From Hermatobates lingyangjiaoensis (taxonomy: Eukaryota > Arthropoda > Insecta > Hemiptera > Hermatobatidae), in contig JAPFBL010000036.1 in NCBI GenBank assembly GCA_026182355.1, positions 1,116,001 to 1,180,000 of the forward strand: a DNA stretch of 64,000 bases, in the 5' to 3' direction. The notes beneath the pieces were generated by a model, which ran no database searches, had not been told where the DNA came from, and saw only the letters and a list, made by a program, of their open reading frames with translations. Made by a program: the position numbers and the translations under genes. This document shows positions 24,921 through 35,690 of the stretch, one piece after another. Within the stretch, counting starts at the first letter, position 1. The number at the start of each line of letters is the position of its first letter.

Positions 24921-26572
24921 AATCTGGAGTGGCCTACACTCTACTTTACTATAAGTAACTTAATGTCAAATTTCTTGAGTATATAAAACATAACGTCTCA
25001 TTTAAACATAACGCAAACATCTAAATGGGATATAATTATTAGCATTGCATTCGTGAGGTAGTACAGATAGTGATTGAAGGACATATCAATTTATAAGCTT
25101 ATTTTTGTACATCACAAATAATTTATTATTTGTAAATAATTTCATTAGTATAACTACAACAGTAATAACATTTTTGAAAAACCAAAGTGAACATTTCTTG
25201 AAACGAAATAGTATCCTACAAGAGAACATGTATACATGGCTATTGTTCAAATAGCCAGTAGATTTCTTACATCGTTTACTTGACAGCCTTCTACATTGAA
25301 TATTAATGTAAAATTTTCAAATTTGAAACAGTAAAATACTCTTTTTTTCTCTGAAAAACTTCTTAAACAGCGAAGAAAATGTTGTTTTAAGGTGATTTGT
25401 TAATTAAAGATGTACGATAATTACAGTTATTAATCTCTAAACGAAAGATTTCAATTTTGAATTATCTTTTACATTTTTGGTTTCTAAAAGAATTATTAAA
25501 CTGCGAATTTTATGGCTTCTTAGTATTTAATAAGATCATTTTCCTTCCCCTTTGTCAAATAACATATATACGAATTTTTTTTAATGAGTGTTATCATTTA
25601 CCTGCAAATATTATTCCTCTTACATCTCTTATAAGTCAATAATATATTTTCATTTTTCCATTAGAAACATCAATTTTATCTCAGTGGATTCGCTCAAAAA
25701 ATTTCAAAAAAGTCAATGTAAACAATGTAAAAAAATACAAAAAATTCGACAAGTATAGCAGGTGATCTCTTAGTCTAGAATAAACAAACAGTTTTTATAT
25801 CGTTATTGCTCTTTCCCGTAATTGAAACTTCATGAATTTTTTTTTGTAAATTGCTAATTTTTTGTTCCATTTTTGGTCAAATTTTCATTATTTTTTAACG
25901 AGCCGTTTAGCGTCAAAAAATCATTTTCTGAAAACACAAATCGTACTGTAACGCCCCTTTAGCGAAAGTAATTTAAAAAAAAAATATCTCAACTCATTCG
26001 CCATATAATGTTCTATTTGTAGGCATAGTTTCATTCTTGTCCGTCAAACAGTATGGCTTGTATCGCTCTCACAAGGTTTGAGATTGAATTATAAGTCAAA
26101 ATTTTTACATTTTATTGAAAAAAAAATATTTCCTGTTGTCTTAAAATTCTGAATATATTTTTCGTTTGTTGCATTTGTAACTTCAAAGATAATGTCAAAA
26201 TTTCAAAACTCTAGGGTTATCAGTTTAGGAGAAATAAATGTTTTAAAAAAAACGGTTTTTGGCAAAAAAAGTGACTTTCCCATCATGCATAATTCTTCCC
26301 AAACAATAGGGATCTTCGTCTAAATGGGGCCCATTTTTGTGTAAAATATCAACTTGATCCATCAAAGATTCTGGACCGTAGCGTGGTAACAAGCAATGCT
26401 AACACACTCACCCACCCACCCACCCACCCACACCTACCCACCCACACACATACAGACATCATCGTAAAAACGTCATAAAACGACTTCTGGGACCTCAAAA
26501 CATGTAATTCCGTCAAAATCTCGAGATCGAATTTTTTCACGATCACTATACTTTACTTATAGTAAAGTAAAA
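24921..26572 (+). mobile_element. Repeat R, complete-looking 1.65-kb copy
   Basis: The left end AATCTGGAGTGGCCTACACT is followed by CTTTACTATAAGTAA; the right end is TTTTTTCACGATCACTATAC then TTTACTTATAGTAAAG. The interior matches the flanks of the 7393-9852 copy in inverse orientation. A polymorphic CACC repeat lies at about 26408-26450. No coding region. Confidence 0.7.
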
Positions 26573-27429
26573 ATATACGTTAAACTTTAAAATAGCTTAA
26601 CTGAATATTTTTTTAATTTTTAAATTATATATATTAAAAAAGCGTTATTATGAACCTTTAGAATCATTTGATTTGTATCTAATTCTGTACAAAATTATGC
26701 TTGAACATTGAAATAAATTAGGTTTTGATTATTGTTTTATTTTGAATGAAAAGATTCTATTTCAAGCATAAAACAATTATGGCTAAAAGGTTGTGATAGT
26801 CTAAAGGGGTTAGGCGATCTCAAGCCTAGGATATATTCAGGTCCTAAGTACACAGATGGCCGTATCTCCTCAGATAACCACTTTACTGTTTATTTTATCC
26901 TTCTAGAGTCCTTATAACCGGCTTTATCTTATTTGTACAAGCACCTAAGACCTAACTTTCTGTTTAAATATACTAAAAAAAAATTTTGCTTTATTAGCAG
27001 TAATTCTCTTATTTTCAGTTCAACAAATTAAAAACGCAGGTTAACACATTAACAAAATATAATCAAGCTATGGCTTCTTTTAGACTACGAAAAACTAAGA
27101 ATTTGGAGATAGATACTGTAATCGTGCAGATTTTAAATCTCCTAACCCGGAGTATTTGGAAATTTACATTTCATTTTGGTTTTCTCTCGGTAAAAAAATA
27201 TTATGGCCTATGCCTAGTAATCCGTCATTGCCAATTATATGTATGTCTGCGTGTTCAGAAAAAAAAGTATAAAATTTGTATTTCTGAATAGAAAGCCATT
27301 TTGTATGAAGTATAGTTTTTGATTAGCTTATTACTGTCATATTTGTGGTCATTAACCAATCTCATATATACGTATATATATATATATATATTCTCAAAAA
27401 ATTGTTCTTGACCTCTTCTATTCTATTGT
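26573..27429. other. AT-rich DNA, nothing recognised
   Basis: The short ORF at 27070-27291 shows no motif. A (TA)n run at about 27366-27391 precedes the next fold-back. Confidence 0.4.
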
Positions 27430-27604
27430 ATTAGGTAGGTTGTGTTTCTGAGGGCTAGGTCATATACAAGAAAATAAACTCCTCGGCCAACGTTTCGATG
27501 TATTTGTACTGAAGATGAAGCACAAATATATCGAAACGTTGTCCTAGGAAGGAGTTTATTTTCTTGTATATGACCTAGCCGTCAAAAACAAAACCTACCT
27601 AATA
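27430..27604. repeat. PLE fold-back unit, family F
   Basis: Arms of about 80 bp (outer ends ATTAGGTAGGTT...AACCTACCTAAT). The plus strand carries CTGAAGA at 27509-27515 and GAA-ACGT-T at 27533-27540, a hammerhead-like arrangement with self-complementary ACGT. The first helix I pair is a mismatch, so activity is doubtful. Confidence 0.75.
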
Positions 27605-27615
27605 CTATATATATA

Positions 27616-27770
27616 TGATGAAACCACAATATGAAAAGGGGAAAAAAAAAGACTAAGACCTTTCAATCGTAACAAGTAGTCTTTGTCAGAGTCTCTGATG
27701 AAGACCGCTTGTTACGGTTGAAAGATCTTAGTCTTTTTTTTTCCCCTTTTCATATTGTGGTTTGATCATT
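27616..27770. repeat. PLE fold-back unit, family A, third copy
   Basis: Matches 1093-1272 in both arms, with a shortened centre. It lies only 11 bases beyond a family F fold-back, so two families are inserted side by side. Confidence 0.85.
27691..27733 (+). ncRNA. Hammerhead ribozyme-like motif, helix III AGATCT
   Basis: The core is canonical CTGATGA (27695-27701), followed by one extra base, helix II GACCG/CGGTT, GAA (27720-27722), self-complementary AGATCT (27723-27728) and T27729 as the cleavage base. Helix I pairs 3 of 4 positions (GTCT with AGTC). Confidence 0.55.
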
Positions 27771-27774
27771 GATA

Positions 27775-29172
27775 TATATATTTATGGAAGTGAGTAAACA
27801 ATTTATGTGATAGTAAGGTGAGAAACAATTCTTTGAAGTTAGGTGCTAAAAATATTTTTGAAGAGTGAAATTTTCTAAACTGCTGTTTTCTGTCTTTTAC
27901 AAATGCTATAAGAAAAAGTAAACTGAAAACAGGATATTATAATTGATTCCCTATGAAGACTGCTACTTTGTGATGCTAAGTTTAGACGGTAGGGAGGAAG
28001 GGGCGGTGGTGACGGGCTGCCACATGGAGAAACTCTTGAATCCTCTTAGGCACGTTCCGGCTTAATTATTCAACAAGCCATATTTTTATTTGTTTAAAAC
28101 TTAAAAATGCCATTTAAAAGGATATCAGAGCATTCTAACAATTTACATTTAATCGTTTTTTTTTTTTGCTTTCTAGTAATGACTTACAGGAATAAATCAT
28201 AGCAAGTTCCAAATAGTAGCATCTTTAATTTATTGCGAAAGTATGATTGCATCCACTCCAGCCATAACTGTACTTTGTTATTTTGATCAGTCACTTATTC
28301 GTAGCAATTGAACAATTTTTAAAGAGATAAATATAATTAATTACTAAACATGAGGAATCAGTCACACATAGTACAGCATGATTATACAATACATTTGAAG
28401 CACCTAAACAGCATTATCTACCTTCACCGTAAGGCACAATCTGTTTAAGGTCATGAAATGAATTGTTTAACTAGAAATCATGCCATCTATTCTAGTTAAA
28501 GTTTCAAAGCATTTATTTTGGTATATTGTACTACATTCATTGCATATAATTATGATACTTTGATTGTCACTGCAGTATCATTTGTATAACCAGCATACTA
28601 GGGTTAGTTCATAATACTGCGGAATCAGCAATGACGAAATTATATTCTCAACTGTATTATTCACTCCTTTCTGAGCCAATCGTATTCAAGATAGTACAAC
28701 GCTCATCAAGGTAAATTACTATTAAGTTATCTTCTGCTATAGTTAGATTATTTTCCTTAACCACAATCCTTGGTTAACTTGAACATCTTTTGCTAAAATA
28801 ACAACTAAGGAATTTCTTGTTATAGATGTCATTTCATTGTCTAGGGTTTAAAATCAATTAGATTCTTAACATTTAAATGATTTGAATGTTCCATCTTCAT
28901 AACCTTGGGTAAAATTGTAATTAAAATAATAAAGGAAATTCTTTAGTTGTTGTAAAATAATCAACAAACAACATGAATTGCAAAACCAGTTTTAGTTTAT
29001 TGTTATTAATGTCTATAGTATGCTAGCTAAATACACACACAACTATGAAACTAGGGAGCCATTTAATTCTAGTAATGAATATTATGAATTATTCTATCAT
29101 TTGTTGCCTTTCCATCGAATTAAAAATATAATACGTTTATTTAATATGTATTATATTATTTCATGCTTCAGT
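27775..29172. other. Intergenic, upstream of the coiled-coil gene
   Basis: AT-rich apart from a GC-rich patch at about 27985-28060. The promoter and any 5' UTR exon of the secreted coiled-coil gene probably lie here or nearby, but no motif identifies them. Confidence 0.35.
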
Positions 29173-29186
29173 TAGTCAATAAGGTA

Positions 29187-29520
29187 AGGTGCCAGGTTAG
29201 ATCAGTGGTTAACGTACTCGCCGATGAACTGATAGGACCGGAGTTCGATCCCCACCTGGCCTTCGATTTATTCATGCGGGAAGTAAATAAATATGAGCAC
29301 ATCATCCCTCGGAGAAGGATGTTGAACCGTCTCAACAATGTTGATTGTACGATGTCAGGTACTCGTTAAAGATCCCTACTCTAAATACACTTGAGTTAGG
29401 CAAAATGTAGAACTCCCAATGTAGAATAAATCTTCATTGTGTGGTATCACAAAGGGCCAATGCACGGCCTACGTGTGTTCCCGTTGTGGGATTACCACTG
29501 CAACCTAAGTTAGCCTAACC
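29187..29520 (+). mobile_element. tRNA-derived SINE, copy 2
   Basis: A-box-like TTAGATCAGTGG and a near-perfect B box GAGTTCGATCCCC. Flanked by identical 14-mers tagtcaataaggta at 29173-29186 and 29521-29534, a perfect target-site duplication. It ends without a long poly(A). It lies 180 bp upstream of the coiled-coil gene's first coding exon. Confidence 0.93.
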
Positions 29521-29698
29521 TAGTCAATAAGGTACTAACTAATAAATATAATTTAAAGTACAGCTAAATTTAACTACATTTAAAAATTAAAAAATTTTTT
29601 AACGTAATTACTACTTAAAAGGCATTAGTCATTTATTTTTCTCTGTTCAAACAGTATAATTTCACATTTACTTCAATAATTAATCACTTTGGTTTTAG

Positions 29699-32600
29699 AT
29701 GATGATCTTCTCGGCTTTCCTTGGCATTCTGCTGATTCCATCAGCCATAGGGGCTGCCAGAGGGAGTATGAGGTTAGGCATATTTTAATCATAAACTTTA
29801 TTATTCAGTTTATTGTTTTAAGTAAATATTTTTTACCAGATAATATTTTTATAATATTTTTTTCTCTATATATTTTATTGTTTGATATCATTATACCTCT
29901 TCAGTATATGCAATGGAACATCAATATTTAAGTTAATTATAATTCAATCAAAATAAATAAGCTATATCTATTTGATATCAATAATAATTCTTTTGTTCTC
30001 ATGGATAAATAGAACTGTTCTCTGGGCATAGCGTAATAAATTTAGTATCACAAATTAGTACAATTTTAGCTGTTTTATGGTAAAAATAATTTTTTATTTT
30101 GTATGTTCTTGGAACTACAGATAAATATTTGCAATATATATTCTTGATTGATATTTATAAATGGTTATATGTTAAAGGTATTTACTTTTTTTAGTAATGA
30201 TGACGTGAAAGATGCAATTTGGACTTTTGTACAAATGTTTCGTGATCTGACAGATAAACTGGAAAGGCATGAATACAGGGAGAGACAACTGGGCGAACAG
30301 CTTAAGAAAGCGTTGAGTGCTCTCGATAAACGTGAAAGACAACAGGATGCAAGGATCGACACAGTCATAGAGTCACTGAAGTCAATAAGGAAGAAGATTG
30401 ACAACTTGGAAGAGGTGTGTTAATTTCATTTTATTTTATTTTATTTTTTTACAAAGAATAAAGAATTTTCGGAAATGATTTTTCATTCTGAAAAATTATT
30501 TTCTGAAAGTTAATTTTTTTTTAATAAATCTCATCCATGTGTTTTAATAATTAAAATGATTTAAAAATCTATTTGAAACCCTCTTAGACAAGATTGACAA
30601 AATTACTTTAGATATGATTAAATGGACCCCAAATAACAAAGAGCAATGCTTACCTTATTCATAATAACACTAAAGGTGAAAGAGCTCTACAAAAAAAAAA
30701 TTTAAACTCAAATTTCAAAAGATTTTTTTTAATTTTTCTTACTATCAGTAAACTATTTTATTTTAAAAGCAAAATAGCAAGAATATTAAATTCTTGCATT
30801 TGGAAAGTTAATTATTTGTTATTCCAAATAAATACTTCAAATAGTTCATTTAGTTATGCACTAGATAAGCGTTTCCCAAAGTAAAAGCGGTACCGCCCCC
30901 CTGGGGGCGGTGGTTTGATATGGGGGGGGGGGGGGCGGTAACGCAAAAATAGGTGGTTGGGGGGCGTTAACGCAAAAATATGCGGTTTGGGGGGCGGTAA
31001 CTAAAAAATAGATGGTTGGTGGCCACAGGGTAGCTAATGTAGCAGCGCGCTGCTACAATACTTACACCGTCGTCCCAAACTGTTGGCGGTAACCATCAAA
31101 AACCATACAATGAATAAAAATTAGAAATAAGAATTTCAAAAGATATGCCGCTCTTTTACCTGAGGATTAAGGGGTCAGCCCCGGTCGAAAGTAAAAGAGA
31201 GTTTTCGGTCAAAATAAAGGGAATAAAAAGATAAGCTGCTCTTTCACGTATGTCCTATGGATTAAGAGGTCAGCCTTGATCGGAAGTAAATGAGTTTTCG
31301 GTCGAGATAAGAAGAATAAAATGAACATTACTTATATAAATAGTAGACCGCAATCTCAATTCTGTAAAGATAGATTGTGGCTGTAGATTGCATGACAACT
31401 AGAGGATGGTTTTTTTTACTCTTTCTTACTGCACTTCTTTCTTTCCCCAAACATCCCTTTCTGGACATTAGTCCTTTTTTATGGGGTAGGGGGCGCTGGC
31501 AGGCTATTCTAGAAGACAAGGGGGCGCCAGCCTGAAAAATTTTGGGAAACCCTGCACTAGATAATGAGAATTTTCGCTATAGGAAGTTATTATTTCCTTA
31601 CATAAAGAATTTTTTTCTTTTTCAACAATTAAAATACTCATATCAATTACGCTAAAACTAGACCAAAGAATTACGGATTACTTTCATTCGGTTTTTTTAT
31701 TTTAAAGTTTGGTGTCGTAACGTTGCAAAACTAAATCATGCACTAAATATGCGTAGCTAAAAAATACCTATATGACTGTTTTCTAATCATATTTCTTAAT
31801 TTACAATATAACACTGAAGGCAAATTATGTTAAAACTACAATGGATATATATTAAGACCTGGATTAGCATATTTGATAGTATTATTTGTATTTAAAAACT
31901 AAAAAATTATAGTTGTTTAGTTTCATCCTGCCTGGAAGTCTATTAGTGGCAAATCTGAGGGCACAGTCAGCCCAGGCTCAGTGTTCTGTGCTATCAAATG
32001 TATACACTGAGCAACTCCTGTAGGTGCTACGAGTATTATAGTCAAAAAAATAATAAGAAAAAAAGTGTTTCTTAGCTGTAACGTAACATCATTATGATTA
32101 TAATTCATGAGTAATTTTTATCAGTAATAATCACTGTGCCAAAGTTTATATATTCCATTTATAATATTATAAATCTATTCCATTTTAGCACTCTTTTTGA
32201 TTATGAAGTTTTTCCTTGTATAATCAATTTTGTGACAATTAAACTTATTTCTGCATTTTTATCTCTGTCATAACAGTAGAAAAATCTGGAGTGGCCTACA
32301 CTCAACTATACTTTAAGTAAACATAATATCATACTCCTTTGGTATAAAATAAACAACGTTCAATTTAGGTATCCTATAAATGTCTAAAGTCTTTCATTCT
32401 TGGAGGTAATACAGATAGTTATTGATCCACTTATCAATATATGTGCTTATTTTTGAAAAGTGAAAGTGTTGATTTCTTGTTACGAAATAATCTCTAACAG
32501 GAAAACATGGCTTTTGTTCCAATAGCCAGGGGATCACTTACATAGTTTGTCTGACCTCCTTGTACATTTAATATTTAAAACAAATTTTCCTACTTAAAAC

Positions 32601-33608
32601 TTGAAAATATTCCTATATTGTCTGAAAATTTCAGAAACATGGAAGAAAAAAAAAGTCGTTTTAAGATAATTTTTAATTTAAGATGTAGGTAAATTATATT
32701 TATTATTTTTCAAAAAATGCCTTCAATTTTGAATTATGTTTTACATCTTTGGTCTTTTATAAAATTAATATACTGGAAATTTTATAGCTTCCTGGTATTT
32801 AATAAAAATCGCTTTTCTTTCCCTTTGCCAAAATCATAAAAATCCAATTTACTCTGAGTGAGTGCTATCTTTTTCCTGCGTGTTGATGTGAATGTATACT
32901 GAGAAAAAATATGTTAGTAATTAGCCAGTTTTACATACTCAACTCCAATTCAAAACCATCTATTGAGTACACTTTAAAACTATTATAGCTGGAAGCTTGG
33001 AATTTTTAAAAGTAATAGATATGGACTATTAGACTAGATTACTGAAAATACTGGATATTTGTCAACAAACAAAACTCTTCTATCTTGAGGAAAGAGTCCC
33101 CTCCTCGCGTTACAATCTTATCTAAAGATACTATTATTCATAAACATAAAAAAATTTCATAGGATAATAAGTTTTGTTCAAGGGTGCAATAAATAGATTA
33201 ACTAGAGCATTTTGTGAGACAAATGCATGATACCATGGAAAGCAACAGAAATTTATGTTCATTAGCGATGATTTTTTACATGAAAAAATATTATTCACTT
33301 TGGATACATACTCACACACACACACATACCCACACACAGACATCATCAAAAAAAACTTCATAAAACGATTTTTGGGAGCTCAAAACATGTAATTCCGTCA
33401 AAATCTTGAGATCGAATTTTTTAACGATCACTATACTTTACTTATAAAGTAAAGTAAATTAAAAATATATAACTGTAAAGTAAAAATGTATAATTTGGTG
33501 TTTCTATATTACTGCTTCGATAATATAGATGTTTAGTAAATGTTGTATTTAATCTCTCGCTATTGTTCTCATCAGGTTATTTCTCTCTCTCTCACCCTCT
33601 CTCTCTCA

Positions 33609-33693
<85 letters not shown>

Positions 33694-34122
33694 AATAAGT
33701 TTTACAGATAAAACAGCACAAATACTCCATCAGAAGAGAGGACAAAAAGAGTGCCTTGTTCATTCACATAAGAGACAGTAATCATGTGATTAACTGGAAT
33801 GAAGCAAATGAATTAATATACGTGTCTTCAGAAAGAAGAAGAAATATCGTAGAAAGTGCGCTCATAAAGAACTTTTATGAGAGGTTGATGAACAATAGCC
33901 TTGGACTCTACAAATTAGATGAAGTTTTGATTAACGGGATAATTAAACAGATGAAGACTTCATTATTAAACACATTCAGGGTTGCCATCAATTCTGGAAA
34001 TTTCAATCAGCCAAGTTAACAAGTATTTATTGTTTTTTTAGTTCACTTGCTCTCCGAAGATGTGTTAACGAAAGGCCTTAGAGCATTGTTTTAAAAAATT
34101 GTTTTCATTGTGGTAAATTAAT

Positions 34123-34159
<37 letters not shown>

Positions 34160-35650
34160 TATAGTTCACACAGGAAAGAGAAAACACAAATAAAGACACA
34201 CACAAAAGACTCACAACGATATTTCGACAGTCGTCGTCATCGGGTAGAAGTAGTCCCTTTGAGTAGCTGAAGCTAACTGAGTGGTAGGCCAAATGCAACG
34301 AACACGCGCGCACTCTGCCGGCCGCCCTAGGTAAGCTACTAACTACAGAGAGAATAATAACTAAAAAGAACAAATAAAAGCAAATAAAAATAACAGAAGG
34401 AGAAGACTAGTAAATGAAGCAATAAACAATTAAAAAATAAAAAATAAAAATAAATAAAAAAATAAAAATTAAAAAATAATAAATAAATGATTAAAAAAAA
34501 AATAAGTAAAAAATTAAATTAACGGTACAAGTTAAGGCCAGGAGGAGAGCGAGCTTTGAGAAGACAGATAATTGCCTCCTCTGAAGCTCTTAAAGTAACC
34601 CGAGAAGACTGAACAGGGATATGATTAAGGACTTGGACCCGGAAGCAGTGATTAAAATCCAGTCCATGGGAATTAGAGTGGATAGCAATAGGAAGGTTTT
34701 TGGCGTTGACCAACGGAAGCCCTGTGACCATTCATACGTAAGTTGAGCTGCGTAGAGGCTATACCAACGTAGAATGCACCACACTGGGTGCAGTCCAAAC
34801 GGTAAACGCAATTAACCGAGGTGCATTAGGTGTGGGGAGGACAAGGGTAGTTAATATTGCTATGGGGGGAAGTAAAAAAGGGATTAGGGTTTATGATAAG
34901 ACAGGTTTGGCATCTGCTGCGTCCGCAATCCACCATTCCCCTCCCATGTGTAGGGTTCAAGGGAGAGTGATGGGAGAAAATGCCTCTGAGGTTCGGTGGT
35001 TTGCGATATGATAAGGAGGGGGCTTCAGGAAAAATAGATGAGGTAGAAGGAGAAGAGGAGAGAAATGGGAAAAACTCCTTAATAACCGAGCCAATCCTAT
35101 GAGCACCAGGGAAAAAAATGGATATCAGGAAAACACTATCAGTGTGGTCTTTTCTCGGTACGTGCCGGTGAACTATTTCAGCCGGCACGAAACGACTATC
35201 AATGACATTGGAAGGGTAGCCACGATCAATTAATTTTTCCTTCAAACAGTTAATATGGGAACTACGGTTTTTCAAGTTATTACAAATCCTGTGGATGCGG
35301 ATGGAAAGGGATCTGGGGATTGCTTTTTTGATGTGGGTGGGATGGCAACTACTGTAGTGGAGGTACTGCTGTGCATTCGTAGGTTTTATATGTACAGAGG
35401 TGGAGAAACTGCTATTGTTGAGGGTGACATCAACATCAAGGAAAGTAATTTTATTGCTGGACACTTGGTGGGTGAAGGAGATGGAGGACGAAAAGTTTTG
35501 GAAGGAAAGTAGGAAGAGGTTTAACTCATGGGTACCATGTGGCCAAATGAAGAAGATATCGTCAATGTAGCGAGTATAAAGAAGGGGAAGGAATTGACGA
35601 TCAGACAGAAAAGATTGCTCTAATTTGGCCAAGAACAAATTAGCAAAAGA

Positions 35651-35690
<40 letters not shown>

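Noticed and set aside
33572..33763. Minus-strand ORF rich in Arg/Glu and Ile/Tyr
   Set aside because: Translation of the (TC)n(TA)n microsatellite.
35255..35512. Plus-strand ORF of 85 codons rich in Gly/Val
   Set aside because: Antisense shadow of the second PLE fragment.
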